IMG/VR virus record: IMGVR_UViG_3300042923_000595
Location: 1-32,058 of that record
Length of the DNA stretch: 32,058 nucleotides
From: a virus
Direction: 5' to 3' (one strand)
Part shown: positions 7,038-13,890 of the stretch, in pieces
Numbering within the stretch: the stretch's first letter is position 1
Layout: each line of letters opens with the position of its first letter
The notes under the pieces: generated by a model
Database searches by the model: none
Seen by the model: the letters and a program-made list of their open reading frames with translations, nothing else
Told to the model about the DNA's origin: nothing
Translations under genes and position numbers: made by a program

Positions 7038-7871
7038 TTGGAAAATGATCAAAAATTAACTTTGGATTATTTCATAAACAAGATTCAATCTACTCAAGAT
7101 AAGTTAAATCGTGCATTTTATTTCCTGAAGTGGGCAAGTGATAATCCTAAATTATTCTTTACAGACTCGAAACGAGAACTTGGAACAGAGATGCGAAATA
7201 GTAATATTATTTTTGCAGCGATGGACTATGAAAGAAAACTAAATACTTCACCAAAGCATGATTTACAAAAATACATAGGTGATGAGCTAAATGACTATTT
7301 TCAACATTGGCTTCACGAAGAGAAAGGATATACAAATGAAGATTTAAAAGTTGAAGTAAGTACAGAGAATTCATTTCCATCTTTGTATTGTGTTAAGCAT
7401 AAGGATAACCCAATTATCTATTTTGATATTTATGAACAATTTTGGGGAATTAGGAATAAAGTTCGGAATGAATTAGATATTAGAAAAACAGTACAACAAA
7501 ATAAGAACAAATTAAAAGAAGAAAATGAACAATATGAAAACAAGTTGGAATTGTATAGGAAAATTAAACATCATCCAATTCAGTTTGCATTGAAGAATGA
7601 AGAGAACAGAAAACGAAATTTTTATGGGTTATTAAATGATTTGTATATTGTTGTTTTTCATCAAATGCAAATTAAAAATAATATTCCAGAAAAGATTAAA
7701 AAGTATCAAAAGCTAATTGATCATAATGAAGAAGAAATAATCAAATGGAATATCCAGTTACAAAAAGATATTAAATATAACTTTAATAAGCAATGTGCCA
7801 TCAATATTGTAAAACAATTGTTTGATGAAATTCGTTATCGAGAAGAAACAGAAACGTACAAATTATATTGA
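7038..7871 (+). CDS. hypothetical coiled-coil protein (277 aa)
   Basis: TTG at 7038 is chosen since GTGGTGAT lies 4-5 nt upstream; an earlier TTG at 7020 has no site. The product is soluble and charged. An N-terminal part (1-150) contains FYFLKWASDNPKLFF and an acidic aromatic region, and it is followed by a clear coiled coil (about 150-185, repeated K/E/N heptads). A further helical region is at about 215-245. No catalytic motif or family recognised. It is first in a rightward group that continues through 8377. Confidence 0.75.
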   Translation: MENDQKLTLDYFINKIQSTQDKLNRAFYFLKWASDNPKLFFTDSKRELGTEMRNSNIIFAAMDYERKLNTSPKHDLQKYIGDELNDYFQHWLHEEKGYTNEDLKVEVSTENSFPSLYCVKHKDNPIIYFDIYEQFWGIRNKVRNELDIRKTVQQNKNKLKEENEQYENKLELYRKIKHHPIQFALKNEENRKRNFYGLLNDLYIVVFHQMQIKNNIPEKIKKYQKLIDHNEEEIIKWNIQLQKDIKYNFNKQCAINIVKQLFDEIRYREETETYKLY

Positions 7872-7883
7872 AAGGAAATAAAA

Positions 7884-8141
7884 ATGAGTAAAGAATATAA
7901 AGGACAGAAATTACATATTGTTTATGCTACAGAAAAGGTTAGGAAAACAAATGAGTATAAGGTTCTACATACCGTTTTAAATATTATCTGGTTCATTCCT
8001 TATTGTTTTCTTTATGGATTAGCTTCTACATTAGAATGGTTTGCTGAAGGTATAGATTGGATTAATGAGGAATTTCATGATTTCAAGTGGTGGATTGAGA
8101 ATACATACTTTAAAATTAAATATAAAAGGAGAAATAAATAA
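7884..8141 (+). CDS. single-pass membrane protein (85 aa)
   Basis: ATG at 7884 behind GAAAGGAAATAAAA. The product has one hydrophobic segment (about residues 28-46, VLNIIWFIPYCFLYGLAST), an aromatic acidic stretch after it, and a very basic end (KIKYKRRNK). Its stop overlaps the next ATG by one base, so the two genes are coupled. No family recognised. Confidence 0.7.
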   Translation: MSKEYKGQKLHIVYATEKVRKTNEYKVLHTVLNIIWFIPYCFLYGLASTLEWFAEGIDWINEEFHDFKWWIENTYFKIKYKRRNK

Positions 8142-8377
8142 TGATTAAATATAAATATGATGATTATGAAGACTTTGCAAAGTTTATTAGAACAATTAAG
8201 AATCCATATGGAGAAGATTTTATAGAAGGACAATTATATCCTATTTTAGCAGAATCAAAGTCTAATAATAAATTTTATGTTCAACAAAAGAAAGGAACAA
8301 ATGAAGTAACCGAATTTCCACGAGATTCAATTAGTAAAGATTTTGTTTTTTCGGATGAATTAGGAAACGTGCAATAA
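8141..8377 (+). CDS. hypothetical protein (78 aa)
   Basis: ATG at 8141 shares its A with the preceding TAA and has AAAAGGAG within the previous gene. The product is a small beta-type protein with an EGQLYPILAES segment, a layout seen in small phage proteins of SH3-like fold (inference). A near-copy of the dyad element (TAAAT-N6-TTTTA, 8375-8390) begins at its stop codon. Confidence 0.7.
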   Translation: MIKYKYDDYEDFAKFIRTIKNPYGEDFIEGQLYPILAESKSNNKFYVQQKKGTNEVTEFPRDSISKDFVFSDELGNVQ

Positions 8378-8394
8378 ATTCTGAGTTTTAACCA

Positions 8395-8423
8395 TTGACA
8401 AGCAAAATAATATTAAATACAAT
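8395..8423 (+). promoter_or_regulatory. sigma-A-type promoter, phage family copy 2
   Basis: TTGACA at 8395-8400, 17-bp spacer ending ATAATATTAAA, TACAAT at 8418-8423. It immediately follows a dyad element. A second TTGACA at 8450-8455 has no -10 box. It would drive the genes from 8485. Confidence 0.85.
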
Positions 8424-8484
8424 ATATACATAGATTAAAAATTTAATAGTTGACAAGTAAAGCGAAACAAAAGGAGAGATTGAA

Positions 8485-8658
8485 ATGAAAAATTACTATG
8501 AATTACGTTGCGGTTCTATTCCAGTTAATAAGTATCCATTTACAATGGAAGGTTACGAAAATGCTTTGCAAGATTTAAATGATGCCTATGAAGAAACAGG
8601 GTTCCCCCATTTTATCAATGAGGTTCATAAAATACCGCTTGGAAACATTAAAGGATAA
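8485..8658 (+). CDS. hypothetical protein (57 aa)
   Basis: ATG at 8485 behind AAAGGAGAGATTGAA. A small soluble protein beginning MKNYYELRCGSIPVN, with a helical middle containing ENALQDLNDAYEETG. First gene after promoter 8395-8423. No family recognised. Confidence 0.7.
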   Translation: MKNYYELRCGSIPVNKYPFTMEGYENALQDLNDAYEETGFPHFINEVHKIPLGNIKG

Positions 8659-8664
8659 TAATTA

Positions 8665-8679
8665 GCAGTCCGACACTGC
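8665..8679 (+). other. small hairpin GCAGT-CCGAC-ACTGC
   Basis: A 5-bp perfect stem with 5-nt loop between two small genes. No T tract follows, so it is not an ordinary terminator. Its GC-rich base content stands out locally. Confidence 0.4.
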
Positions 8680-8724
8680 CGAGTATAAATAAATGTTGAA
8701 ATTTAATCAAAGGATGGTAATTAA

Positions 8725-8889
8725 ATGACAATTAACGAATTGCTAAAAGCAGTTAGTGGAGATACAGATTATAATTTGAATATTATTATGGAGGATGAAG
8801 AAGGAAGCTATGCAGCTCCCCTGAGAATAGGCGACATAGATACTGATCAAAATTATAAAAACATTTATTTAGTACAGGACTTTAATTAA
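8725..8889 (+). CDS. hypothetical protein (54 aa)
   Basis: ATG at 8725 behind AAAGGATGGTAATTAA. A small acidic protein (MTINELLKAVSGDTDYNL then IIMEDEEGSY). Similar short acidic proteins of unknown function are common in Gram-positive phages. Its stop codon starts an exact dyad element. Confidence 0.65.
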   Translation: MTINELLKAVSGDTDYNLNIIMEDEEGSYAAPLRIGDIDTDQNYKNIYLVQDFN

Positions 8890-8902
8890 AATCGACATTT
8901 TA
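8887..8902. repeat. TAAAA-N6-TTTTA dyad element
   Basis: Exact copy starting with the stop codon of the gene ending at 8889; N6 is TCGACA. Confidence 0.7.
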
Positions 8903-8921
8903 ATGGGAAGGATGTGGTCTA

Positions 8922-9269
8922 TTGAGTAAAATAAAGTTAAATAAATATCCAGTAATAACAGAGCAAAATAATTATATGGTTAGTATTAAAGAAACAAATT
9001 GGGATGGACATCTTTTCAATATTACTATTCAGATTTTAAATGAAGAAAAATCTATTTTACATCCTTTTAAATTTAGAACTATCTATAATGATTGGAAGCA
9101 TTATGAGGACTATAAGTTTAATTTAATTGGTTTAGTAAAAGGAACCGTAAAACATTATGAAGAAGTTTTAGATGATTTTATTAAAGAAAATGAAAAAGAC
9201 AAAATAAATCAGGCACGCTTGCAAAATTCAATCAATGATTTTAAACAATGGGATGGTAAGACTAATTAA
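8922..9269 (+). CDS. hypothetical protein (115 aa)
   Basis: TTG at 8922 behind GGGAAGGATGTGG. The product looks like a beta-rich N-terminal domain (ITEQNNYMVSIKETNWDGHL) followed by a charged helical tail (about 85-110). No family recognised. Confidence 0.7.
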   Translation: MSKIKLNKYPVITEQNNYMVSIKETNWDGHLFNITIQILNEEKSILHPFKFRTIYNDWKHYEDYKFNLIGLVKGTVKHYEEVLDDFIKENEKDKINQARLQNSINDFKQWDGKTN

Positions 9270-9300
9270 ATATAAAATAGAACTAAAAAGGAGATACATA

Positions 9301-9711
9301 ATGCGTGAAATTGAGTTTAGAGGTGTAGATGTATACGATGGTTTATGGTACTATGGTGGATTTGTAAAAAGTTCTGATGGCACATACTACATATTGGAAG
9401 ATAAAAAAATATCAGAATATCATAAGGTTATTCCAGAATCCATCGGACAATTTACTGGTTTAACAGATAGTCTAGGGCGTAAAATTTTTGAGGGCGCTAT
9501 TCTTAAAATTACTAATCCTGAATGGGGCGATGATGTAATTGAATATGTAGAAGTAAAATATGGTCTTGATAGTGATTATCCTGCATTTGACATTCCTTAT
9601 TCGATTGAAAGTGATGAATGCAATGGATTAAGTCAAGCATTAAATGACGGTAGCAAAGTAGTAGTTGCAGATAACATTTTCGATAATCCAGATAAAAAAT
9701 TTGAAGAATAA
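9301..9711 (+). CDS. YopX family protein (136 aa)
   Basis: MREIEFRGVDVYDGLWYYGG at the N-terminus, IPESIGQFTGLTDSLGRKIF in the middle and EGAILKI are the hallmark blocks of the YopX family, named for an SPbeta protein and common in Gram-positive phages. The function is unknown, and the family probably forms a small beta-barrel. ATG at 9301 is chosen because AAAAAGGAGATACATA lies directly upstream; the frame is open further upstream but overlaps the previous gene. Membership supports the SPbeta-like assignment but is not specific to it. Confidence 0.92.
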   Translation: MREIEFRGVDVYDGLWYYGGFVKSSDGTYYILEDKKISEYHKVIPESIGQFTGLTDSLGRKIFEGAILKITNPEWGDDVIEYVEVKYGLDSDYPAFDIPYSIESDECNGLSQALNDGSKVVVADNIFDNPDKKFEE

Positions 9712-9727
9712 TAAAATGACTCTTTTA
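9712..9727. repeat. TAAAA-N6-TTTTA dyad element
   Basis: Exact copy directly after the stop at 9709-9711; it forms a second in-frame TAA. N6 is TGACTC. Confidence 0.7.
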
Positions 9728-9741
9728 AATAGGAGGAAATA

Positions 9742-9903
9742 ATGAAGAAGCCAGAACAACCAAAAACGAAATATTTATATGAAGACTGGACGATTAAATC
9801 AGGAGTCTTCGGTGATGAACTTTGGTATAAATTGCGAAGAAAAGAAGCCAAAAAGCGTTTACGTAAGATGAAATTAAATAAATTATTTAAGGGTGGTAAA
9901 TAA
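9742..9903 (+). CDS. small basic protein (53 aa)
   Basis: ATG at 9742 behind AGGAGGAAATA. The C-terminal half is strongly basic (RRKEAKKRLRKMKLNK), which suggests contact with nucleic acid (inference). Its stop TAA is directly followed by the next gene's ATG, so translation is probably coupled. No family recognised. Confidence 0.7.
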   Translation: MKKPEQPKTKYLYEDWTIKSGVFGDELWYKLRRKEAKKRLRKMKLNKLFKGGK

Positions 9904-10137
9904 ATGTCACGATCAGATACAATTGAACAACTTATTACGAAAGTGGAAGATAAAATTGATGATGTAAATGCGGATGTAACCGATATTATTCATTCAATGA
10001 GACATGTTATAAATAAAAAGAAAGGATATTTATTAAATAATACTGAAGATGATCAAATTGAATATGACGAATTAATTGAGTATATTGATGACTGGTGGAA
10101 TACGCTTTACGATGTTCAACAAACATTAACGAGGTGA
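9904..10137 (+). CDS. hypothetical acidic protein (77 aa)
   Basis: ATG at 9904 directly abuts the previous stop; GGGTGG near 9893 serves as the ribosome site. The product is acidic and helical (IEQLITKVEDKIDDVNADV) and lies just upstream of the second DNA ligase gene, 6 bp away. No family recognised. Confidence 0.7.
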   Translation: MSRSDTIEQLITKVEDKIDDVNADVTDIIHSMRHVINKKKGYLLNNTEDDQIEYDELIEYIDDWWNTLYDVQQTLTR

Positions 10138-10143
10138 TACATT

Positions 10144-11439
10144 TTGGATTTAGAGAGAATACATAGTATTGTAAAAGAATTGCAATCTACAAACTCAAGA
10201 CTCGATAAAATGGCTAATTTAAATAAGTATAAAGACTATGACGATTTCAGATTCTGGTTAAAAGTAAATCTCGATCCATTCTGGATATTCGGCATTCAGA
10301 GTAAGAAAATACAAAAGCAATCAGATGTACATATAGACTCGCCATTTGATGATTTTAAGACTATGATTACATATCTTAAAGCTCATAATACTGGTCGTGA
10401 TATCGACTGTCAGAAGGTCGCAGGGTTCTTAAATACATTTGATGATGAAGAATTAAAGCAGTTTACCTTAGATTCTGTATGTAAAAAGATCAGGTTAGGA
10501 GCAAGTACAAAAGTAGTAAATTCAGTTTTCGGAAAAGGATTTATTTCAAGCTTTGAGTTACAGCTTGCAAAGAAGTATGTAGAAGAACAATCTAAAATTG
10601 ATGAAAATGAAGTTCTTTATGCGACATTAAAACTTGATGGAATCAGGTGCGCTAATTTCCATGACCAGGGAATTACATTTTTTACTCGACAAGGACAACC
10701 AATTTTAGGATTGAATGATATAGCAGAGGAATTAAAACAATTACCTTCTGGACTTGTTTTTGATGGAGAATTATTGCTTGATAATCCTAATGGATTAGAT
10801 TCAGCAACACTTTATAGAGAAACTATGAAAGTTGTAAGAAAAGATGGAGAAAAGCATGATGTTATTTTCAATGTGTTTGACGTTGTGAGTCAAGGTGAAT
10901 GGGACAATAATAAATTTACAGTAAATTATAAAGAAAGAAGAGAATATTTGGATTACCTATTTGATACTTACAAGGGATTAAAGTGGGTTAAACCTGTTGA
11001 GCTATTATATGAAGGTGCAGACCGAAAATATATCAGTGATTTGTTAGATAAGGTTGTAGCAGAAGGTAAAGAAGGTTTAATGATCAATCGTAATTTCCCC
11101 TATGAAGCAAAAAGGACTAGTCACTTATTAAAACTCAAAAAATTCCAAACGGCAGACGTAAGGATTGTTCGATTAGTGGAAGGCCAGGGTAAGTATAAGG
11201 GTAAATTAGGAGCAGCAGTTATTAAATTTGATAATGACCAGAATGAGGTTGAAATTGGGTCAGGTTGGTCAGATGAATTAAGAAATGAAATATGGCAGAA
11301 TCAGTCCAAATATATTGGAAATATTATTGAAATAGGCTACTTTGAGATCAGTGAAAATAGTAAAACAGGAAAGAAATCATTAAGATTTCCTACATTTAAG
11401 TGCTTAAGACCAGATAAGATAGAGGAAAGTTGGTACTAA
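10144..11439 (+). CDS. ATP-dependent DNA ligase, larger type (431 aa)
   Basis: Joins DNA nicks with ATP. Motif I is ATLKLDGIR with the adenylated lysine at about K163, followed by FFTRQGQP (motif Ia region), GLVFDGELLL (motif III), EGLMINR (motif IV) and LLKLKKF (motif V). The C-terminal 110 residues contain GKYKGKLGAAVIKF and end in the usual OB fold. The first 150 residues form an extra N-terminal domain not present in the 277-aa ligase at 692-1525. TTG at 10144 follows GAGGTGATACAT. Ligases of this size and layout occur in T4-like and other large phages. Its partner role with the smaller ligase is unknown. Confidence 0.93.
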   Translation: MDLERIHSIVKELQSTNSRLDKMANLNKYKDYDDFRFWLKVNLDPFWIFGIQSKKIQKQSDVHIDSPFDDFKTMITYLKAHNTGRDIDCQKVAGFLNTFDDEELKQFTLDSVCKKIRLGASTKVVNSVFGKGFISSFELQLAKKYVEEQSKIDENEVLYATLKLDGIRCANFHDQGITFFTRQGQPILGLNDIAEELKQLPSGLVFDGELLLDNPNGLDSATLYRETMKVVRKDGEKHDVIFNVFDVVSQGEWDNNKFTVNYKERREYLDYLFDTYKGLKWVKPVELLYEGADRKYISDLLDKVVAEGKEGLMINRNFPYEAKRTSHLLKLKKFQTADVRIVRLVEGQGKYKGKLGAAVIKFDNDQNEVEIGSGWSDELRNEIWQNQSKYIGNIIEIGYFEISENSKTGKKSLRFPTFKCLRPDKIEESWY

Positions 11440-11461
11440 TTAAAAATATATTAAATAAGTG

Positions 11462-11490
11462 TTGACATATCATATAATATTAAATATAAT
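11462..11490 (+). promoter_or_regulatory. sigma-A-type promoter, phage family copy 3
   Basis: TTGACA at 11462-11467, 17-bp spacer ending ATAATATTAAA, TATAAT at 11485-11490. It drives the DUF2628-like gene. Confidence 0.9.
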
Positions 11491-11536
11491 ATTAATGTAA
11501 TCAAAAGGAACTTAAATATTAGGAGGAATTAGATTC

Positions 11537-11851
11537 ATGAAAATTTCATTGATTAATGAGTTTGGGAAAAAAGTTCAAGTCAAAGCAGGTTTTTCTTGGA
11601 CAACTTTCTTTTGGGGAGCATGGGTTCCACTTTTTCATGGACAAGTTGCTGAGTTCTTCAAATTTCTTGTTTTTGCGCCCATTACGCTAAGCATTTATGC
11701 ATGGATTCAGTGTTTCAAAGGGAACAAAAAATACATTGAATATTTACTTGAAAAAGGATATAAGCCAGTTACGGCAACAGATCAAGATATGATTAAGAAA
11801 TATAGTGAGTTGACTGTTAATGTTGCAACCAATAATATAAGTCCTAATTGA
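11537..11851 (+). CDS. DUF2628-like membrane protein (104 aa)
   Basis: The N-terminus includes KAGFSWTTFFWGAWVPLFHGQ, the characteristic start of DUF2628 small membrane proteins. It is followed by a hydrophobic stretch (about residues 37-57) and a soluble tail with YLLEKGYKPV. One or two membrane passes are likely. ATG at 11537 follows TTAGGAGGAATTAGATTC. Function is unknown; this is a single-gene unit between its own promoter and the tRNA unit. Confidence 0.82.
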   Translation: MKISLINEFGKKVQVKAGFSWTTFFWGAWVPLFHGQVAEFFKFLVFAPITLSIYAWIQCFKGNKKYIEYLLEKGYKPVTATDQDMIKKYSELTVNVATNNISPN

Positions 11852-11859
11852 ATTTACCA

Positions 11860-11878
11860 TGTCTCCTCATCGGAGACA
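11860..11878 (+). terminator. 7-bp hairpin after DUF2628-like gene, weak terminator candidate
   Basis: TGTCTCC and GGAGACA pair perfectly around TCATC, 8 nt after the stop codon. No U tract follows (ATACATAAAAG), so it may be a pausing or RNA-end element rather than an intrinsic terminator. Confidence 0.45.
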
Positions 11879-11883
11879 ATACA

Positions 11884-11899
11884 TAAAAGTGTGATTTTA
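11884..11899. repeat. TAAAA-N6-TTTTA dyad element
   Basis: Exact copy not adjacent to a stop codon; it lies between the hairpin at 11860 and the promoter at 11962. N6 is GTGTGA. Confidence 0.6.
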
Positions 11900-11961
11900 A
11901 CTGAAAAGTGGTATCTATTATCCCTTATAAATCAACGGTTTAAAATTTATAAAGTTTTCTC

Positions 11962-11990
11962 TTGACAGGACAGATAATATTAAATATAAT
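11962..11990 (+). promoter_or_regulatory. sigma-A-type promoter, phage family copy 4
   Basis: TTGACA at 11962-11967, 17-bp spacer ending ATAATATTAAA, TATAAT at 11985-11990, followed by AAAGATACC as at 31409. It drives the leader RNA, the tRNA and probably the genes after it. Confidence 0.9.
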
Positions 11991-12016
11991 AAAGATACCG
12001 ATTAAGAAAGTTGGAA

Positions 12017-12072
12017 GCTATACAAAGAGAAATAGTGGGTATAGCATGAGGGCGATTGGAGGTTCTCTCTTT
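12017..12072 (+). ncRNA. predicted pseudoknotted leader upstream of tRNA
   Basis: GCTATAC (12017-12023) pairs perfectly with GTATAGC (12039-12045). The next seven bases, AAAGAGA (12024-12030), lie inside that loop and pair perfectly with TCTCTTT (12066-12072). The two stems interlock as an H-type pseudoknot starting about 20 nt into the transcript. The tRNA begins 6 nt later. No long reading frame lies here. Role unknown. Confidence 0.5.
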
Positions 12073-12078
12073 CAATTT

Positions 12079-12152
12079 ATATCTTTAGCTCAGATGGTTA
12101 GAGCATCCAACTTATAATTGGAAGGTCACTGGTTCAAACCCAGTAAGATATA
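12079..12152 (+). tRNA. tRNA-Ile, anticodon UAU
   Basis: Full cloverleaf. Acceptor stem ATATCTT (12079-12085) pairs with AAGATAT (12145-12151), 7 of 7. The D arm is GCTC/GAGC and the anticodon stem is TCCAA/TTGGA around CTTATAA, with TAT at 12113-12115. The T arm is ACTGG-TTCAAAC-CCAGT, and the discriminator is A at 12152. CCA is not encoded. It reads AUA codons directly, whereas Bacillus normally reads AUA with a lysidine-modified CAU tRNA, so it probably supports translation of this AT-rich phage's AUA codons. Confidence 0.95.
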
Positions 12153-12253
12153 TTGTCACAAGATATTAAATATAGTTAAGGTGGTGGTTGCCTTTGCTTG
12201 AGTGAAGGTAATATAAAATTAAATAATAAATAATAAATGGAAGGAGAGCAAAT

Positions 12254-12472
12254 ATGGCAAGATTTCAGCTTAAAGACAATGAAGGAAATATTGTAAAAGA
12301 TAGTGAATTGAACATTGGTGAAGACGATGTGTTGATTATGAAATTCCCTGATGATCGATTACCAGTAGAGAGTATGACACATATTTATAATCAAGTTAAA
12401 AATGAATTAGAAAGTAAAAAGATTATTGGTTTACCAAAATCCATTGATCTTCAAGTTTTACATAAAGTATAA
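12254..12472 (+). CDS. hypothetical protein (72 aa)
   Basis: ATG at 12254 behind GGAAGGAGAGCAAAT. A small acidic protein beginning ARFQLKDNEGNIVKDSE, with a plausible beta-hairpin and a helical middle (THIYNQVKNELESKK). It comes 101 nt after the tRNA, with a hairpin-forming TTGCCTT/AAGGTAA stretch (about 12188-12212) between. No family recognised. Confidence 0.72.
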   Translation: MARFQLKDNEGNIVKDSELNIGEDDVLIMKFPDDRLPVESMTHIYNQVKNELESKKIIGLPKSIDLQVLHKV

Positions 12473-12487
12473 AAGGAGAATAGTTAC

Positions 12488-12703
12488 ATGGGATTGACTG
12501 AAGTATTAACATTAGTTTTTGTCACATTGAAATTAATTGGTGTAATTAGTTGGAATTGGTGGCTTGTATTACTGCCGGAAATTATTGCAGTAGGACTTTA
12601 TGTATTTTGGATTGTTGTATTTGGATTGATTCTTGGAAAATCATTCAAGAAAACAAAGAATATGTTTAATAATGACGATTTCTTCAAAAATACTAAATTT
12701 TAA
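12488..12703 (+). CDS. small two-helix membrane protein (71 aa)
   Basis: The sequence LVFVTLKLIGVISWNWWLVL followed by LPEIIAVGLYVFWIVVFGLI fits the small phage membrane family often labelled transmembrane Fragile-X-F-associated protein, whose real function is unknown. The W-x-WWLVLLPE block between helices is its signature. ATG at 12488 follows AAAAGGAGAATAGTTAC. The 15-bp repeat CCTTGTAAATAAAGG begins right after the stop. Confidence 0.82.
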   Translation: MGLTEVLTLVFVTLKLIGVISWNWWLVLLPEIIAVGLYVFWIVVFGLILGKSFKKTKNMFNNDDFFKNTKF

Positions 12704-12704
12704 T

Positions 12705-12719
12705 CCTTGTAAATAAAGG
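12705..12719 (+). repeat. 15-bp repeat CCTTGTAAATAAAGG, copy 2
   Basis: Identical to 1962-1976, and the match extends to the following GATAA/AATAA. It begins one base after the stop of the small membrane protein. Confidence 0.6.
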
Positions 12720-12742
12720 GATAACAGGCACTAGATTTATAA

Positions 12743-12758
12743 TAAAACGAAAGTTTTA
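12743..12758. repeat. TAAAA-N6-TTTTA dyad element (hairpin form)
   Basis: Exact copy with N6 CGAAAG, which also makes a 7-bp stem closed by a GAAA tetraloop. It lies in the 137-nt gap before the SSB-like gene, where no other gene is seen. Confidence 0.65.
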
Positions 12759-12840
12759 TCGCATTTTTAACACGATATACAGACATAATATTTATTAAAC
12801 ATACTACATATAGTAGAATAAAAGGAGATTGAATATACAT

Positions 12841-13803
12841 ATGGCAGAATCAACTACTACACTTCGACAGGCAGACAACTATGTTTTAATTGAGGGAATT
12901 TTGAGTGAAAAGAAACTCAGAGAAAAAGAAATTAAGCGCGGAGATGGAACAGATAATGCTATTTTAGGCACACTAACCATTGAAACAGCACCAAATTCTG
13001 TACATACCGTACGTGTATTTACATATGAACATAAAAAAGATGGCAGTGAAAATAAAAACTTCAGCAGTTGGAAAACAGTTTTGAATCAATATAAAGCTAT
13101 CGTAGAAATTAACGAAGATGAAGAAGATATTGGTGTCGGACGAGAAAGTGCAGATAAAGTTCGCATTAAGGGTGGACAACTTGGTATTAATGACTATGTA
13201 GGTCAAGATGGAGCACTCCGTTCATTTCCTGAAGTCACAACTAACTTTATTAACCGAGTAAAAGAAAGTGAAAAATTTAAACCTCGTGCAGAGTTCGATG
13301 TTGAAGGTGTAATTCAATCTATCAAACCTGAAGTACGTGGAGAAGATGAAGAGGAAACTGGTCGCTTGGTTCTAAAAGTTGTTGTACCTCTGTTTGGTGG
13401 TAGAGTTGCTCCTTTGCAGATGGTGGTTGCAGCAGATGACGCAGATACATTCCAAGGAATGTTTGAAGAAGGACAAACAGTTGATCTTGACGGTGACATT
13501 ATCAACTATAGTGAAATTAAAACAACAACTAAAGAGCGTGCTTTTGGTAAAGCAAAAGACAATGTAACTACAATTGTTAAAAGAGAATTGCTTATTGCTG
13601 GTGGTTCTGAGCCATATGATCCAGATGATGAAAAAGCATTTAATGTTAAAGCTATTAAACAAGCTCTAGTTGAACGTAAAAACTATCTTGAAGAACTGAA
13701 AGAGAAAAAGAAAAATCAGTCATCAAGTGGCAATGGGTTCACAAGCAAACGTAAAGAAGACCAGGGTACTGTTGATATTTCAGATGATGATCTTCCCTTC
13801 TAA
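12841..13803 (+). CDS. single-stranded DNA-binding-like protein with SSB tail
   Basis: The 320-aa product ends DISDDDLPF, the acidic tip by which bacterial SSB proteins recruit replication and repair partners. The body reads as two beta-rich domains (about 10-130 and 150-270). The linker before the tail is low-complexity (KKKNQSSSGNGF), again as in SSB. These facts support a ssDNA-binding role in phage replication. It is longer than cellular SSB (about 170 aa) and I could not assign OB folds residue by residue. ATG at 12841 lies 13 nt from AAAGGAG; a TTG at 12829 is too close to that site. It opens the replication block. Confidence 0.8.
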   Translation: MAESTTTLRQADNYVLIEGILSEKKLREKEIKRGDGTDNAILGTLTIETAPNSVHTVRVFTYEHKKDGSENKNFSSWKTVLNQYKAIVEINEDEEDIGVGRESADKVRIKGGQLGINDYVGQDGALRSFPEVTTNFINRVKESEKFKPRAEFDVEGVIQSIKPEVRGEDEEETGRLVLKVVVPLFGGRVAPLQMVVAADDADTFQGMFEEGQTVDLDGDIINYSEIKTTTKERAFGKAKDNVTTIVKRELLIAGGSEPYDPDDEKAFNVKAIKQALVERKNYLEELKEKKKNQSSSGNGFTSKRKEDQGTVDISDDDLPF

Positions 13804-13890
13804 GCGAGTTAAAAGAGTATGTCAATGGGATGTAAGATACATATGTGGATGGTTGAATTAAATATATTAAATAAGGGGATTGATTAATTA

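Noticed and set aside
8450-8455. Second TTGACA as a promoter
   Set aside because: No -10 hexamer at 16-18 bp; the 17-bp spacer region runs into the ribosome site of the next gene. Possibly a leftover of a duplicated promoter.
12153-12176. TTGTCA and TATAGT flanking GATATTAAA after the tRNA as a promoter
   Set aside because: The spacing is only 12 bp, too short for a sigma-A promoter, though it resembles the family sequence.
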